Assembly: GCF_052857255.1 (NCBI RefSeq)
Contig: NC_135507.1
Location: 78,722,850-78,786,849 of the forward strand
DNA length: 64,000 nucleotides
Direction: 5' to 3'
Source: Amblyomma americanum
Lineage: Eukaryota; Arthropoda; Arachnida; Ixodida; Ixodidae
Within the stretch, counting starts at the first letter, position 1; every line of letters begins with the position of its first letter. The translations under genes and the position numbers were made by a program. This document shows, in pieces, positions 10,227 through 21,925 of this stretch. The notes beneath the pieces are model-generated. The model was not told the DNA's origin. It did not search any database and saw only the letters and a list, made by a program, of their open reading frames with translations.

Positions 10227-11040
10227 ACAACGCAGAGCCTTGTTAGCAGCCGCGGCGAAGACTGGTGTGCCTCTGGAAGTGAGTTGTCTTAGCGCGGAAC
10301 TCGCAACGACGTCACGTGGTCTGTTTGTCTGTCAGACTGTGCTTCGGCCCGAAGAACCTTAGAAAGTAACCTCACGTGTAATCCGTGGTTTCACTTGCAT
10401 AGCTAGGGTTAGCTGAGCTAAGCCACAGCCATTGTTTTTTTCTTTGTAGCGAACCTGGTTTTGTACATCACTACACCCATTCCACGAATCTGAATTTCCC
10501 AGTCGTGCCAATTCCGGTTTTTCCGCCGAACGGGACCATTAAGTTTTTTGCTTTAAGGGGTAATGCGTTGTTTGTCAGCCCCTTGATGTGTTCTAAGATC
10601 AAGAAGGATTGATATCGGTCATATCTGATGCCAGTTGACATGCGTAAATGTATTTATTTTACATTCTTAATACTGCTTACTAGTTCTAACAACGTTTGCA
10701 ATCCACTCTTCTGACATAACTTACGCTGACTCTATAAAACCCAATTAGACGGCTGTACCTCTCGCGTGCCGTACACATTTCAATGGCATCGCGAAGGGGT
10801 AAAGTGGAAAAGAATTGCATGTAAGTACAATCCGTCTACGTTGAAACCGAACACAGAGCATTGGACGCGATCTTGCTCTACGTTCCCTTCGCCTACAAAC
10901 CACGGTTAAGGAGGCAACCCTGTTCAACCCTTACCTCGTAAATGGCAGGGAGGCCACATGACAACGCTCGATGCAATGTTGCAGGACGTCACCGATGAGG
11001 GCAACCTCGACGTCGCCGCCTACCTGCACTCCACTCTAAG
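10227..11040. other. Unassigned sequence
   Basis: Contains CACGTG/CACGTGA-type motifs and the gagctaagccacagccatt block shared with 18.84 kb. A 33-codon frame at about 10958-11059 (MTTLDAMLQDVTDEGNLDVA) has a coding-like look but is isolated and stops just before the RTE element. Confidence 0.35.
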
Positions 11041-11044
11041 AGCG

Positions 11045-12743
11045 AATACGTCTATATGAGAGTAATAAAGGGAGTATGCTTCGTAGGAAAGTAGGCATAG
11101 GTAAACTCCTGATGTGTGCGTTAAGAGACAAGGAGGGATATTCCGTTAGCAATATGGATAAGATAGTAAACGTAGCAGAAGAGTTCTACACAGACCTGTA
11201 CAGTAGCCAATGTAATCAGAGCGTTAATGAGAAAGACAGAAGTGCACAGCAATGCGTCATCCCGCCAGTAACGAAAGATGAAGTAAAGAAAGCCTTAGAA
11301 GCAATGAAAAGGGGAAAAGCAGCTGGGGAGGATCAGGTAACAGCAGATCTGTTGAAGTATGGAGGGGACATCGTGCTAGAAAAACTAGCCACCCTGTATA
11401 CGCAATGCCTTATGATCTCGACCGTACCAGAAGCTTGGAAGAGCACAAACGTTATCTTAATTCATAAGAAAGGAGACGCCAAGGACTTGAAAAATTAGAT
11501 ACCGATCAGCTTACTGTCTGTTTTCTACAAGGTATTTACTAAGGTAATCACTAATAGAGTCAGGAAAACCTTACATTTTAATCAATCAAATAATCAGGCA
11601 GGCTTTCGTAAAAGATATTGTACAATAGATCATATTCGCACTATAAATATGGGGACAGATATATGCACAGAATATAACCAACCCCTATATACATCCTTCA
11701 TTGATTACGAGAAAGCATTTTACAAGTGGAAACCTCAGCAGTCATACAGGCATTGCGGAATTAGGGTGTATAATAGCCTTGAGTCAAAATACTGGAATAT
11801 ATATATACAGGAACTCCACTGCTACCATAGTGCTCCCTAAACTGAGCAATAAAATTCCAATAAGGAAGGGCGTCAGGCAAGGAGACACGATGTCGCCGAT
11901 GATATTCACAGCCTGTTTACAGCAGCTAATCTGAGGCCTGAAGGGTGAACAGTTTAGGATAAGACTTATGGAGAATACGCAAATAATCAGCTATTCGCTG
12001 AAAACATTGGCTTGCTGTTTCACTCAGGAGATGAACTGCAAATCATGATCAATGAGTCACACAGAGCAGAACGGTCGGTCTAAAAATTATCATGCAGAAA
12101 ACAAAAGTAATGTTCAACAGTCCAGGAAGGGAACAGCAGTTCACAATTGGAAGCGAGGTGCCGGAAGTGGTAATGTACTACTTAGGGCAGTTATTGGCAG
12201 CTGATCCAGATCATGAGAGGGAAATAACTAGAAGGCTAAGAATGGGGTGCAGCGCATATGGCAGGTCCTCTCAGATAATGAATAGGAGGTTACGAATATC
12301 CCTCAAGAGAAAAGTGTACAACAGCTGTATCTTACCGGCACTCTCCTACGGGGCGGAAACGTGGAGACTAATGAAAATGGTTCAGGTCATGTTGAGGATG
12401 ACGCAGCGGGCCATGGAAAGAGAAAGGATACGTGTAACGTTAAGAGACCTGAAGCGGGCAGAGTGGCTGGGGGAACAAACGCGTGTTAATGACATCCTAG
12501 TCGAAATGAGAAGGAAGAAATGGGCAGGGCATGTAATGCGAAGGCAAGATAACCGGTGGTCCTTTAGGGAAACGAATCAGATTCCAACATTAGGCAAGCG
12601 TAGCAGGGGGAGGCAGAGAGTTAGGTGGGCGGATGAGATTATGAGGCTTGCAGGCATAGGGTGGGCGCTGCTGGTAAATGAGAGGCTTAATTGGAGAGAT
12701 TTGGGAGAGGCCTTTGCCCTGCAGTGGGTGTAGTCAGGATGAT
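11045..12743 (+). pseudogene. RTE-clade retrotransposon, 5'-truncated and catalytically dead
   Basis: RT blocks in order: LRDKEGYSVSNMDKIVNVAE, VTKDEVKKALEAMKRGKAAG with EDQVTADLLKYGG, PEAWKSTNVILIHKKGDAKD, then a stop where ..YRPISLLS is expected, QAGFRK, FIDYEKAF, KGVRQGDTMSPMIFTACLQQ, and the thumb/C-terminus SYGAETWRLM, KKWAGHVMRRQDNRW, FALQWV. Several stops and frameshifts separate these. The catalytic FADD box reads F-A-E-N at 11994-12005. Downstream gtcaggatgat is the short simple tail typical of RTE elements. The endonuclease domain is missing. Confidence 0.85.
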
Positions 12744-13285
12744 CTCGAAGCTGCCCTGCAGAGCACTCCCTTTTATAAAGGGAGTGTGCTAGAGGACACC
12801 CGACTACATTTCAACACCTTTATGTTTATGCCGTGCAGTCCGCAGAAGAACCCCGACGTCATGCCTGGTTGCGCACTCAAGACGAGTAGCGCACGGCCGT
12901 TGACATTAGTCTTCGTCGGCGCCACTCAGAATAGAAGCCAGCTGACCGAGTCTGAGTTTGGACATCCATTTGTCACCGTGGACTCCGTTAATACGTTTTC
13001 GCCGCTACTGCTGGCCGTACAAGATGATTCGCCTGCTATGTCAGCGGGACTCTCAAGTTGTTCTTGATGGAGCGACAATATTCGAGCGACGCCGAGCCCT
13101 AAGAGAAGCAGTGCGTGTCGTGGGTCGAAAGCCATTTTATGAGCGCTGATATAACCATGTTTTCGTGCTCATGCACTTTACTTCCAGGCGAAAGCTTTAT
13201 ATGTGCCATTACTTCAAAGATTGTAGTTGGAGGCGTACTGGCACAAAAAACGGGAGATGCATGGAGATGGCGAGAAGTGGCGAGA
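12744..13285. other. Unassigned sequence with coding-like frames
   Basis: Includes a perfect 21-bp palindrome, actccctttt/ataaagggagt, near 12767-12787. Two short plus-strand frames (ending near 13067 and 13149) have balanced composition, the second ending RALREAVRVVGRKPFYER. Neither is recognised. Confidence 0.3.
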
Positions 13286-14300
13286 GAAACACAAATTTAT
13301 TTCCCACAGGTGTCGGTAATTAGAACAGGTGGGTCCTGTGCGGCCCGCAGGTAGGGTCGACGTACTGGGCCCATGAAATGAGTGCAATTTGCGTGGTCTT
13401 ATCTGGCTGGGTGAGTAGTTTGTCCCAGCATTCCGCAGAGGGAGCTCGCAGGAGGGCCAGTGGGGGAGCGTTATTTTCGCACCCGCAGAGGATGTGCGCC
13501 TGAGTGGCGGACTATCCGTGGTTGCAATTTGGGCATGTGGGGTCGTATTTCCTATTGGTGATCAGTGACAGCCTTGAGTAGCTGAGAATTCAGTGCGTCT
13601 TCAATCTTCGGAGCAGGGTGGCTTATGCTTTGTTGGGGTCGGGTTGGAGAGGCGCGAAAGGGCGTCACGTAATTTTTTTGAACATTGGTGATGTCGGTAA
13701 AAGTCTGGGGGGCTTCAGCGAGGGCTCCTGCATCCGTGGTGCAGCCGCCGGGATTGGTAATCCTCGGGAAAGTCGGCCAGGGCCTTTGCCAGACTTTTAT
13801 ACGTCAGCGGTGTAGGCAGGGGCTTATTATTTTTCAATCTTTTTAGATTGCCTGAACTCAACATGTATGCCTTCGTTACCACAGTTGCCCTCGTGGGCGG
13901 ATACCCAGATTAGGTCAGTTTTGCGTTCGGGAGTGCTGCCGCGCAGGATGCGTGCAGCGTGACTGCAGTATAGCCTGCGGATCAGTTTGGGGTTGCTCGT
14001 TTAGAGTCACTGAGGACTGTGCGCGTACGGTGGTCAGCGATGCCCAGCGCTATCGCTGTCTCGTCTGCTGGGGCGGGGGAGGGGGCGCACACCGCGGCGG
14101 CGGAGATAAGGGTAGATCGCGGCGTGGTTGCACGGACCACGTAGGTTGCACCTTGCCTTGCTGCGTCCATGTGTGTAGTGTGTTCGTCGGGACGATAGAA
14201 ATCATCCAGTTCTCGGGCTTTGTGCTAAAGGCGCGCGTCGTGTCTGCGAGGCAGCCGCTTCTTCGGTAGCGGTTTGACAAAAAGGTGGCTAAGTAATACA
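13286..14300 (-). pseudogene. RNase H and C-terminal zinc-knuckle tail of an I-like retroelement
   Basis: Minus strand: an RNase H block ETAIALGIADHRTRTVLSDS with the DSK aspartate, a DLIWVSAHEGNCGNEG block, then a tail with TCPNCNHG, a stop, and AHILCGC. This is the layout of the other tick RNase-H elements here (compare 19.8-20.2 kb). A reverse-oriented AATAAA at about 13296-13301 lies in the presumed 3' UTR. RT is missing and there are several frame breaks, including a poly-C run. Confidence 0.7.
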
Positions 14301-14552
14301 CCTATCAAGAAGTGGAGAGGGAAGCGACTGAGCAGCTTGGGAGCGAGGAAGCATTACCGGAGAGGGCGTCGCAGTCGAAATAGGACTTCAGATGGCGGAA
14401 GGCGGCGGAGCATCGGAGGCAGCAGGTGCGAGCATCAGACCACTTGCTGTATCAGTTAGTCGCGCCAGTGCCCACGCAGTAGGATTCATTAGTGTCTCTG
14501 CGAAGGGTTTAGCGGCTGCGCACGTCACTGCCTCTTCAGAGTCCCCTGCCGA

Positions 14553-15526
14553 TAGTGTTGGCGGTAACGCGTTGCAAGTAACGGCGTTATCGCCAACGCT
14601 TTATTTTTTCGGTAACATATTTACGTACCCGTTACCATTTCGAAACTGTAACGTGCTTACGTTAACATTTTGCGGTAACGTGCGGTGTCACGTTACTAGT
14701 TACTTTTTACTCCAGTTGTCGCCCCCCCCCCCTCCTCTGCCTCCTTTTTTTAAAAGAGAGAGCGCGGAGGACCTTAAGTGATGTTGCAGATATACAAAAT
14801 GCCCAAGTGTTCTCAACAACCCTTGTTGCGGCTCGCTTGCATGCCAGGAACGCCTGCCCTTGACGACGCACCCAACTGAACGAAAAACACAGACTACCCA
14901 TAAAGCACGAAACACGTGCATGCACGAACACCCATTCACACACTTGCCTTCACCTACCTTCCTTCCCAAACCACTGCACACACACAAATCTCTAAAGAGT
15001 GGAAGCATCCCCGGCATTTTGGAACATCACATTGTTCACAATTACTGTAAATTTGCGGAAAGTTCAGCGAAATTTTCTTTGGAAATTTAGAATTGATCAT
15101 GAAGTGTTATTTTTCTCTTTGACATCATGTTCAGAGAGTTGCTGCATGTGCCACAGTGTCTGAAGCCATCACACATAAATCTGCTGGGAACTTTAGGGCA
15201 CTCTAACATGGCTGAGTTACTGCACATGTGTGTAAAGTATTCTCGTTTAATCAAAATTTCGGGTAAAATCGCTGTTTTGGCTAGAGGTTTTATCTGAAAT
15301 ATAACCTTTATAAAATTGTTATCCTGATTTCTTGCAGCGAAGACGCACTGATTAAAATTTGTGGCCATGCAGGAACGAAAAAGTAAGGAGCGGTAATTTT
15401 TTTCTCTAACGGTAGCAGTAACGCGTTACATTTTCTTGTAGCTAAGGTAGTGCAGTAATGCGCTCCTATTTTTAGCGTAAAGAGTAACGTATTTAGTATT
15501 TTTTTTCTGTAACGTCTGCAACACTG
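14553..15526. mobile_element. hAT-like non-autonomous element, GTAACG-rich
   Basis: Left end tagtgttggcggtaacgc and right end (reverse complement) cagtgttgcagacgttac are imperfect terminal inverted repeats of hAT type. Both subterminal regions are packed with GTAACG or CGTTAC motifs (at least six left, five right), a pattern common in hAT elements. The centre is unrelated and contains a C10 run. No 8-bp target duplication survives (cctgccga versus gatggagt). There is no transposase. Confidence 0.55.
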
Positions 15527-15700
15527 GATGGAGTGTGATGGAACGGCGACGACATCATTGTCTGTGGCCTGCGAGGCGACCGCGTCTACGTGAACAGGGA
15601 GACGAGGGCGCCCTCAAAGGTACGCTACCGGCTCCAAGGTACGAGAGCCGATAAATGCTATACGACGGCTGCAGAGGCGGAATGCAATATCGACGATCAC

Positions 15701-15870
15701 CGCTACGGTAAGAGCGCGGGACGCTAGTCTCAACCGGTTGAAGCGACATGAAGGCGTTGAAGTACGCAGAGAGACGGGGACATGAAGCGACAGAAGCGTG
15801 CGGCCAACGTCGAGTTGCGGAACCGTGAAGCGGAAGCAATGCGGCAAATGCGCGAACAGGAGGGTCTGGT
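15701..15870 (+). pseudogene. Arg/Glu-rich (STPR-like) frame remnant
   Basis: The plus strand reads GDMKRQKRAANVELRNREAE then AMRQMREQEGL, with a similar basic stretch upstream in another frame (SLNRLKRHEGVEVRRE). Alternating basic and acidic residues are as in the remnants at 10.1 and 18.4 kb. It is cut off by the retroelement 3' fragment that begins at about 15873. Confidence 0.35.
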
Positions 15871-15872
15871 AG

Positions 15873-15967
15873 GTGGTGGTGGTGAAAACTTTAATGGACT
15901 CAGGGGAGTTTAGGACAAGCAGGTCCTTGGGCCCCCTGACGGCCCCACTGCACTCAAACGTTAAAAA
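15873..15967 (-). mobile_element. Short 3'-end fragment of an I-like retroelement
   Basis: About 90 bp matching 41822-41905 almost base for base on the minus strand (the block gtttaggacaagcaggtcc and the ggccccac/ctcaaacgtt block). It represents only the 3' UTR and last codons of that element. Confidence 0.75.
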
Positions 15968-18287
15968 ATTTCACTTGCGGGGCTATAGAGCTTTCTGCTT
16001 TATATTCGTAACCAGTCTTGAGTGCTTGTGGCGATTTTATTTGCCCGCCTCTTTTTCGTTGATAAGTATGTGATCGATTCTTCTTCAATAAAGGCCATGC
16101 CACGCAGGCTCTCAATCTTTGTTTTTGCTCAAAGCCGACGGTGCGCGGCTTTAAAATTTTCTGCTGCGAGAGATGGCTAGTTTTACGTAGAATTACTGCA
16201 GCCACGTTGGAAGGGTTTCATTGCTCAAGATGGCGCAGTTACCTTTGAGGCTCAATCGGGGTGTCTCGGCCAACTTTAAATTCACCGCCGGCGAGAGAAG
16301 CGGAAATCCTGTCTTTCGCGGTCCGCCCAAAACATCCCTTGCGATCTACGCCGCCTGGTTGTTCAGGTATCTGTGGCCGAAATTCAGCCCTATGAAGAGT
16401 CCTTGTAAGAACCACTTCGGCAAACCCAAACTAGACTGACAAATCCTGGGCATTTTGTCTTCCTCGCGTTATCGGCGTTATAGAGGTACTCAACGTCTCC
16501 GCAGAGGCTCGAGCAAGTGCCGTACTCGTAAACTATTAGTCATCTTTGATTTTTCCCGATTGGTCCCGATGCGGCGGCAGACGCGCACGCAGCTGCAGGT
16601 TAGCCGGCGCCAACTGGCGCCCTACAAGCGATCTGAGCATGCGCACTGCCGACGCTCGGACTCACGATACTCTGGTAATAGTATACAGCACGGGACGCGG
16701 CATGGTAAAGGCATCTAACAACTGCGCGGATGGTCATAGCGTCTCACATGGCTAAATAACATAAACCGCTTGTTTGTCATCGTGACATGCGAAAGAAAGC
16801 ACGCCATTGCTCTCATAAATGCTTCCACAACAAAATGAAGCAATGCTTATTTTCCCGTGAGGCGCTGAAAAAGGACGCCGTCGCAAGTTGGTTCAGGCGT
16901 CCGTGACCCTCCCGCAAGAAAAATTAAGTCTGCCTAAGCGCGCTAATGAGAAAGACTTTCCCTGTCCGCATTCTACATTCAATTTTCATTTTCTGTTAAT
17001 TCTGTGATCTTTTTCCTGTTTTATTTTTATCTTTTGCTTATTTATATTTTCTTTTCTTTTTCCCTTTTCATTTTTGTATTACTTTTTGTTTTTAATTTTC
17101 AATTTCTGGTTTATTTCATTCATATACTTTGCTTAAGAACTGCGGCTGAATCACCTTTTACATTTTTGTTTTAATTACCACACAGCTTATGATAGACAGT
17201 TCGTGGGGACAACTTCCGTCTACAACTTTCGTCCACGCCACTCTTGAGCCAAGAAAGGCTTTCGCCTTAAAATGTTCTGTGGGACGTTATGCCACGCGAC
17301 TATCCGCGCCTTGCCGCAGCTGCGCGTTGAGCCGGGGGCACTCGCTCGCCTCGCAAGTATCGAATCACGTGACGCTGCGTTGCGGAGCCGACAGCACTCT
17401 CGCATCTGCCGGAAATTGCGTGACGCGCCATTCGCTATATAAAAACGTGCGGCTTGTGCTTACCTTCGTGTGATTACCTTAACTGAGCTTATGCCCATGT
17501 TGCTAGGAGTAGCCGGGTTGAACCACAGCGAACTTTTAGGAGCGAAAAGCTCCACTTCTCGATTACAATGCTTAAGCTCAAATGACGCATGGATTTGACC
17601 TCTGGCTCGCCGCACGTGTGGCCGAGACGTCATAACACGTGACTTGTCGCACCGTGTCGTACCGTTCGTTCCACCGCTGCGCTGACCGCGGTTCAGACCG
17701 CTAGCTCTCACAAGTTGCGCCACGTGACTAACCACGTAATTCGCCCTTGCTGATTAAAGGCGAGAGCTCACCGCCTAGACACCCCCCTCCCCTCCTCCAA
17801 CCACATGTGTGTGAGCCCGTAAAGACAGCACTTTCATTTCTAATCTTCCTTCAGTCTCAACAACAAACACCGCAGAAGGCGAGGTGGCTTCCTAGCCCTA
17901 GGGGAACGGGATCTATAGGAGCTCTCATAAATCAGGCGAGGGCTCCTTGTCACTGGGTGTGTCTCTTGCTAAACCGTCGTTCTCGCTTTGGAAGACGCGG
18001 TTGTTGCAACGAGCGTATTGTATTTTAATTTTAAAGCGAAAGCTTTATTGGCCGCAAACTCGCGATTTCGCCGCGGCGGTACTCCATCGAGGCACGTGAC
18101 ATTACCACGCGCGCCTCGCTGCGGAAGGTTACTGTGCTTCGCGCGCTCACCGCGCCATCTGGCATGACGTCACACAGCGCCGCCCGCCGCCGCCGCCGTT
18201 TGGTAGGACGTGACACCGCGTTCCTCGTCGTTGCGCTCGCCACCGCTCGCCTCAACAGCTGCGTCGCATGCGTGATAAGATGGCACA
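15968..18287. other. Unassigned region with TATA-like promoter motifs
   Basis: No recognised protein. A T-rich stretch fills 16980-17115. Sequence around 17240-17470 is CACGTGAC-rich and contains ctatataaaaacg near 17437, resembling the CpG-rich upstream region of the 18.3 kb relic. 17820-18020 resembles 18950-19130 (ctccttgycmctgggtgtgt-type and gctaaaccgtc blocks). Confidence 0.35.
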
Positions 18288-18338
18288 GGATTTAAAAGGA
18301 GAGCTGGCGTGCGCCGCAACCACAGTTGAGGCGACAGT
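18288..18338 (+). promoter_or_regulatory. Putative core promoter of the STPR-like relic
   Basis: gatttaaaaggag lies about 45 bp upstream of the ATG at 18339 in a CpG-rich region with TGACGTCA and CACGTGAC motifs. A similar ggttttaaaaggagc sequence is at 32105-32119 without a downstream gene. Placement is by spacing and composition only. Confidence 0.25.
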
Positions 18339-18688
18339 ATGGACGGCGACAATTCTGATAAGCTGGAGGACGCCTGGAATCGACAGCGGAACGAGATGAA
18401 GAGGAAACGAATCGGCCAGGAAACAGACGAACAGCGCTCCGAACGACTGGCCTGGCTAAACGCCGCCGTTAATATGCCGCCGCGAGACAGGCACGTTTAA
18501 CGTCCGGTGTCACGACCGCTAGCAGCAGCGACAGCAGCCGGTGGAGAGACCTGAGTCCTGCTTCACTGAAGACGGCCCGTGATGAACGATGGAATGCGAC
18601 CAAGAGACTTCAGCGGCGGGCTCATCAAACCGAAGAAGAACGTGCCATTAGCCTAGAGAATAGGCGTAAGATTGACGCGACCCCTTAA
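18339..18688 (+). pseudogene. STPR-like Arg/Glu-rich protein, frameshifted
   Basis: From an ATG at 18339 the frame reads MDGDNSDKLEDAWNRQRNEM followed by KRKRIGQETDEQRSERLAWL, then stops (TAA near 18498). A second frame downstream continues in the same style: KTARDERWNATKRLQRRAHQ then TEEERAISLENRRK, ending TAA at about 18688. The ETxEQRxERLxxL pattern is typical of the repeated arthropod STPR domain. A family member with a dead frame is the best reading; function unknown. Confidence 0.45.
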
Positions 18689-18884
18689 ATCCTTGGATAG
18701 CCGCGGTGCTGAAATCAAACATGAACCTACAGGTCATAGTGGATGTCTATGCCTCTGAGAACATACGTTGTGGAAGATGTGATCAAAGCCAACCGGAGAG
18801 TTTCAAATTTGCTTTCGCTACATATATCCTGGCATAGCCGAGCTAAGCCACAGCCATTTTTTGGTCGTATCTCTTTCAACACTC

Positions 18885-19262
18885 CTACTGTCTGCACGTG
18901 GCAGCGAATATGGCTCAGCTTGAGCCAGTGGGCAGGGCCGTGCAATTTCCTCTCCATTCTTCCTTCAGTCGCAATACAACAACAGGTAGGCAACGCGAGA
19001 GCCCCTAGCTCACAGCCCTAACTTAAGGCCAGGAAGCTACAGCCATATGGCAAGGGCTCCTTGCCCCCGGGGTTATCTGTTGCTAAACCGTCAACGTCGC
19101 TTCAGATGACGCGGTTGTTGCGACGCCCGTCATTTCTTTTAATCATTCCTCTCACATATGAGCAAAACTTGGGCTATTTGGTCAGACATGATCTTAGAAG
19201 AACCGGCGCCAACCAGTCGTCCTCCTCCTTTCTTGTCCGTTGTCCTTTATTGCGCTGGTACT

Positions 19263-19339
<77 letters not shown>

Positions 19340-19775
19340 TGTTGCCAGGAAGAAAGAAAAGGAAAGTCCACAGGCCTGCCCACTGGCTCAAGCCGAGCCA
19401 CAATCGGTGCCACGTGCTTGATAGTAGGAGAGTTCAAAGATGGGACAGAGAGACAGGATAGAAAAGACGCGCGGTATAATGACCCAGGCCGATCCCGGAG
19501 GCAGTGCAATACCGAGCCAACCGGTGGCGGAAGTGAAGCAACCTTCAAGCACTCCGCCACATTTCCAAAACTATGCCCCATATGTTGGGTTCAAATGGGA
19601 CCCGTATCAGATACTCTACGGGTATACACGTATCCCAACTCCTAAGTCTGAGCTCTCACATCTCTTTTATTTCTCCTACTTTCTGCACGTGGCAGCATTT
19701 GTGGCTCAACTTGAGCCACTGGGTAGTCCCGTGCACTTTCCTTTCCATTCTTCCAGATGTCGTCACAACAGACTA
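18885..19775. repeat. Three copies of a ~100-bp repeat, one inverted
   Basis: Copies lie at about 18885-18990 and 19664-19775 (plus) and 19345-19445 (minus). Each carries a tgcacgtggcagc block, a ggctcarcttgagccastggg block and a ctttccattctt block. The inverted pair brackets about 220 bp, so the region could fold as a stem-loop. The family is not recognised. Confidence 0.6.
19263..19339. repeat. (TGTC)n microsatellite, about 19 units
   Basis: Uninterrupted tetranucleotide tract beside the inverted copy of the ~100-bp repeat. SVCL and TDRQ peptide ORFs here are artefacts. Confidence 0.95.
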
Positions 19776-19829
19776 GACGCCGCGGCGGGAATTGGGGGGG
19801 TTACAACTTTGTTGTCGCGAAATGAAAGG

Positions 19830-21340
19830 GATTAGTTGGGGCTGGGGCGAGTCCAGGGTGGCCCCAGTCGGGGGCAACCTGTTGAGCTCGCGTGATGAGG
19901 GCCAACTGCGTTGTTTTTCTCGAACTGGCCAAGATCATGTCCCATTCATAATCCTCTGCCGAGGGAGCTGGCAAGCGTGCCGTCGCGGTGAGTTTGCTAG
20001 CGCATTCACATATTATATGGTCTTGCGGGGCGTGCGTCCTGCCACCATAGTGCGGGCATGCAGGGTCGTATTCACCGTTTGTCATTAAATCATCGGTAGG
20101 GGCTAAGCATGGCCCTTGGTTTTTAGCCGTCTGAGTGTTGTGGCTTGCGCCCTGTATAGGTCGGGGTGAGGGGCGGAATACGTGCATATTACCTCACAGA
20201 AAAGTTTGTAATCTCCGCGTACGAGCTAGGCGCCTCGGCGGGGGCTTCTGTTCCCGAGAGGGCTCCTATCCCACGGTTGGTTAAAAATCGGGCTACACGG
20301 TCGACCCCCTCGTTTCTGGAGTTACCCGTGTGAGCCGGAACCCATACAAGATTGATGTTGTGATCGAGAGTTCTATTGCGCACAAATCGCATCGCGAGCT
20401 CGAAATGGTACTTCGAGCGCGTTTACCGTGTTTTTGCCGAAATTTTTCTTTTTTGAGTTGACAGAAAAAGAGCCTCTGATTTTTGTGCCCAGCATTTCAA
20501 CCCAATCCTCTCCAGGTATATCTCCATTACATCTATGGCTCTCTGAATTGTACTGTCAATCTGTCCATCGCTGTCCCAGCTCGCCCACCGAGTCAAATCG
20601 TCCGCATATATGGTGTGAATGAGATTTGTGATTCCGTCCAGCTGCCCTGGAAGCCCAACCTTCGCTACATTAAACACGGTCGGAGAGAGAACGGACCCTT
20701 GTGGCGTCCCTCTGTTGCCCACTCTAATGTTTCCGAGTGATTGTCCGTCCAGGCTGATGGTGGCAGTTCGATTTGAGAGGAAGTCGATTATGTGAGTGAT
20801 ATGCCTTGACTTTAACATTTAGCGCGCTAAGGCTCTCAAGTATGACCACGTGTTTGACACTATCAAAAGCTTTGGAGAAGTCCAGTCCCACATTGACCCT
20901 AGTATCAACAGTCTATTCATCGATCACCTGCTCCTTCGGCTGTAGCATGACATCGCATGCCTTTAGGTTTGATCTGAAGCCTATCATGGTATCAGGATAT
21001 ATATTCTAATCTTCCATCAATCTACTCAGTCTAGTTTTAGCTACGTGCTACATAAACTTTCCAATGCAAGATGTGATATAAATGAGTCTAAGATGCTCAA
21101 ATTTGAGCTTCTTCTCTTGCTTTAGAATGAAGAGCAGGTTCGCAGCATTCCATTCATGCAGTATATCTCCCTTGTCCCAGCATTTTTGCACATAGCCTGT
21201 AAGATACCGAAAGGAACCATCGTCAAGATTCCTGAGCATCCTGTTTATGATTTTGTCCGGCCCGGCCGCCGTTTTGGTTATTAGGCGGTGAAGTTCAGCC
21301 CTCAATTTCCCGACAGTGATGGGACTGTTCAATTCCGGGT
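19830..21340 (-). pseudogene. I-like retroelement: RT, partial RNase H and zinc-knuckle tail, internally deleted
   Basis: Minus strand: ITKTAAGPDKIINRMLRNLD (RT start), LRLIYITSCIGKFM, LDFSKAFDSVKHVVILESLS, NRGTPQGSVLSPTVFNVAKV, TIYADDLTRWASWDSDGQID with intact catalytic aspartates, then only the end of RNase H (NLVWVPAHTGNSRNEGVDRV) and a tail with CPHYGGRTHAPQDHIICEC. The RT connection and the first half of RNase H are deleted between about 20423 and 20392. The endonuclease is absent (5' truncation). Frameshifts occur between blocks. Confidence 0.8.
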
Positions 21341-21925
21341 TTTCCTAGCCCGAGTATTCAGGGAGACTCTCAACTCAAGAACAGGAAAAGGAACAGTCCC
21401 CCTTGCAAGGGCTGTGATATTGGTTTACGAATGAATGGAAAAGGAAAAAGGAAAAGAATCAGGTCCCCTTTGCAAGGGCTGTGATATTGCTTTACGAGTG
21501 AATTGCAATGCCATACCGACAGTAGACAGTATTATAGTACTAGGGTTGGGCATACAAGCAAATGGCATAAATAGAGAAACTATTATAAGACTTTAAGCGA
21601 GTACCAGCCAGATGTGACGGCTACTCAAGTGCAATTCTAACAAGCATGCGGGGAAGAAGGAGGCCAATCTTTTTAGAGTCGTCCAGACTTTCGTCCTAAG
21701 CTGAGTGCTATACATTGCTTCCTTTCTCAAAGTGGCCAAAACAAAAACGAACAAAATTGAAATCACAATCAGAAAAGGAATCAAAACCGCACTAAGTGTT
21801 CCTTCGAACACTTGGACGGTGAAACTACTAAGGCTAAATGTCTCCCACACTGAATGAGCACATAGAAGCCGCCACGGTGTCGTATTATCAAAGGCTTTTA
21901 AAAAGCAATACTGGACGAAAATCAT
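21341..21925. other. Unassigned, with a 2-copy local direct repeat
   Basis: 21392-21507 holds two copies of a block containing cccttgcaagggctgtgatat followed by tttacgartgaat, about 67 bp apart. The rest has no recognised content. Confidence 0.45.

Noticed and set aside
17437..17449. TATA box of a host gene
   Set aside because: ctatataaaaacg is present but no coherent reading frame or splice pattern follows.
19158..19581. SVCL- and TDRQ-repeat ORFs on both strands
   Set aside because: Translation of the (TGTC)n microsatellite.
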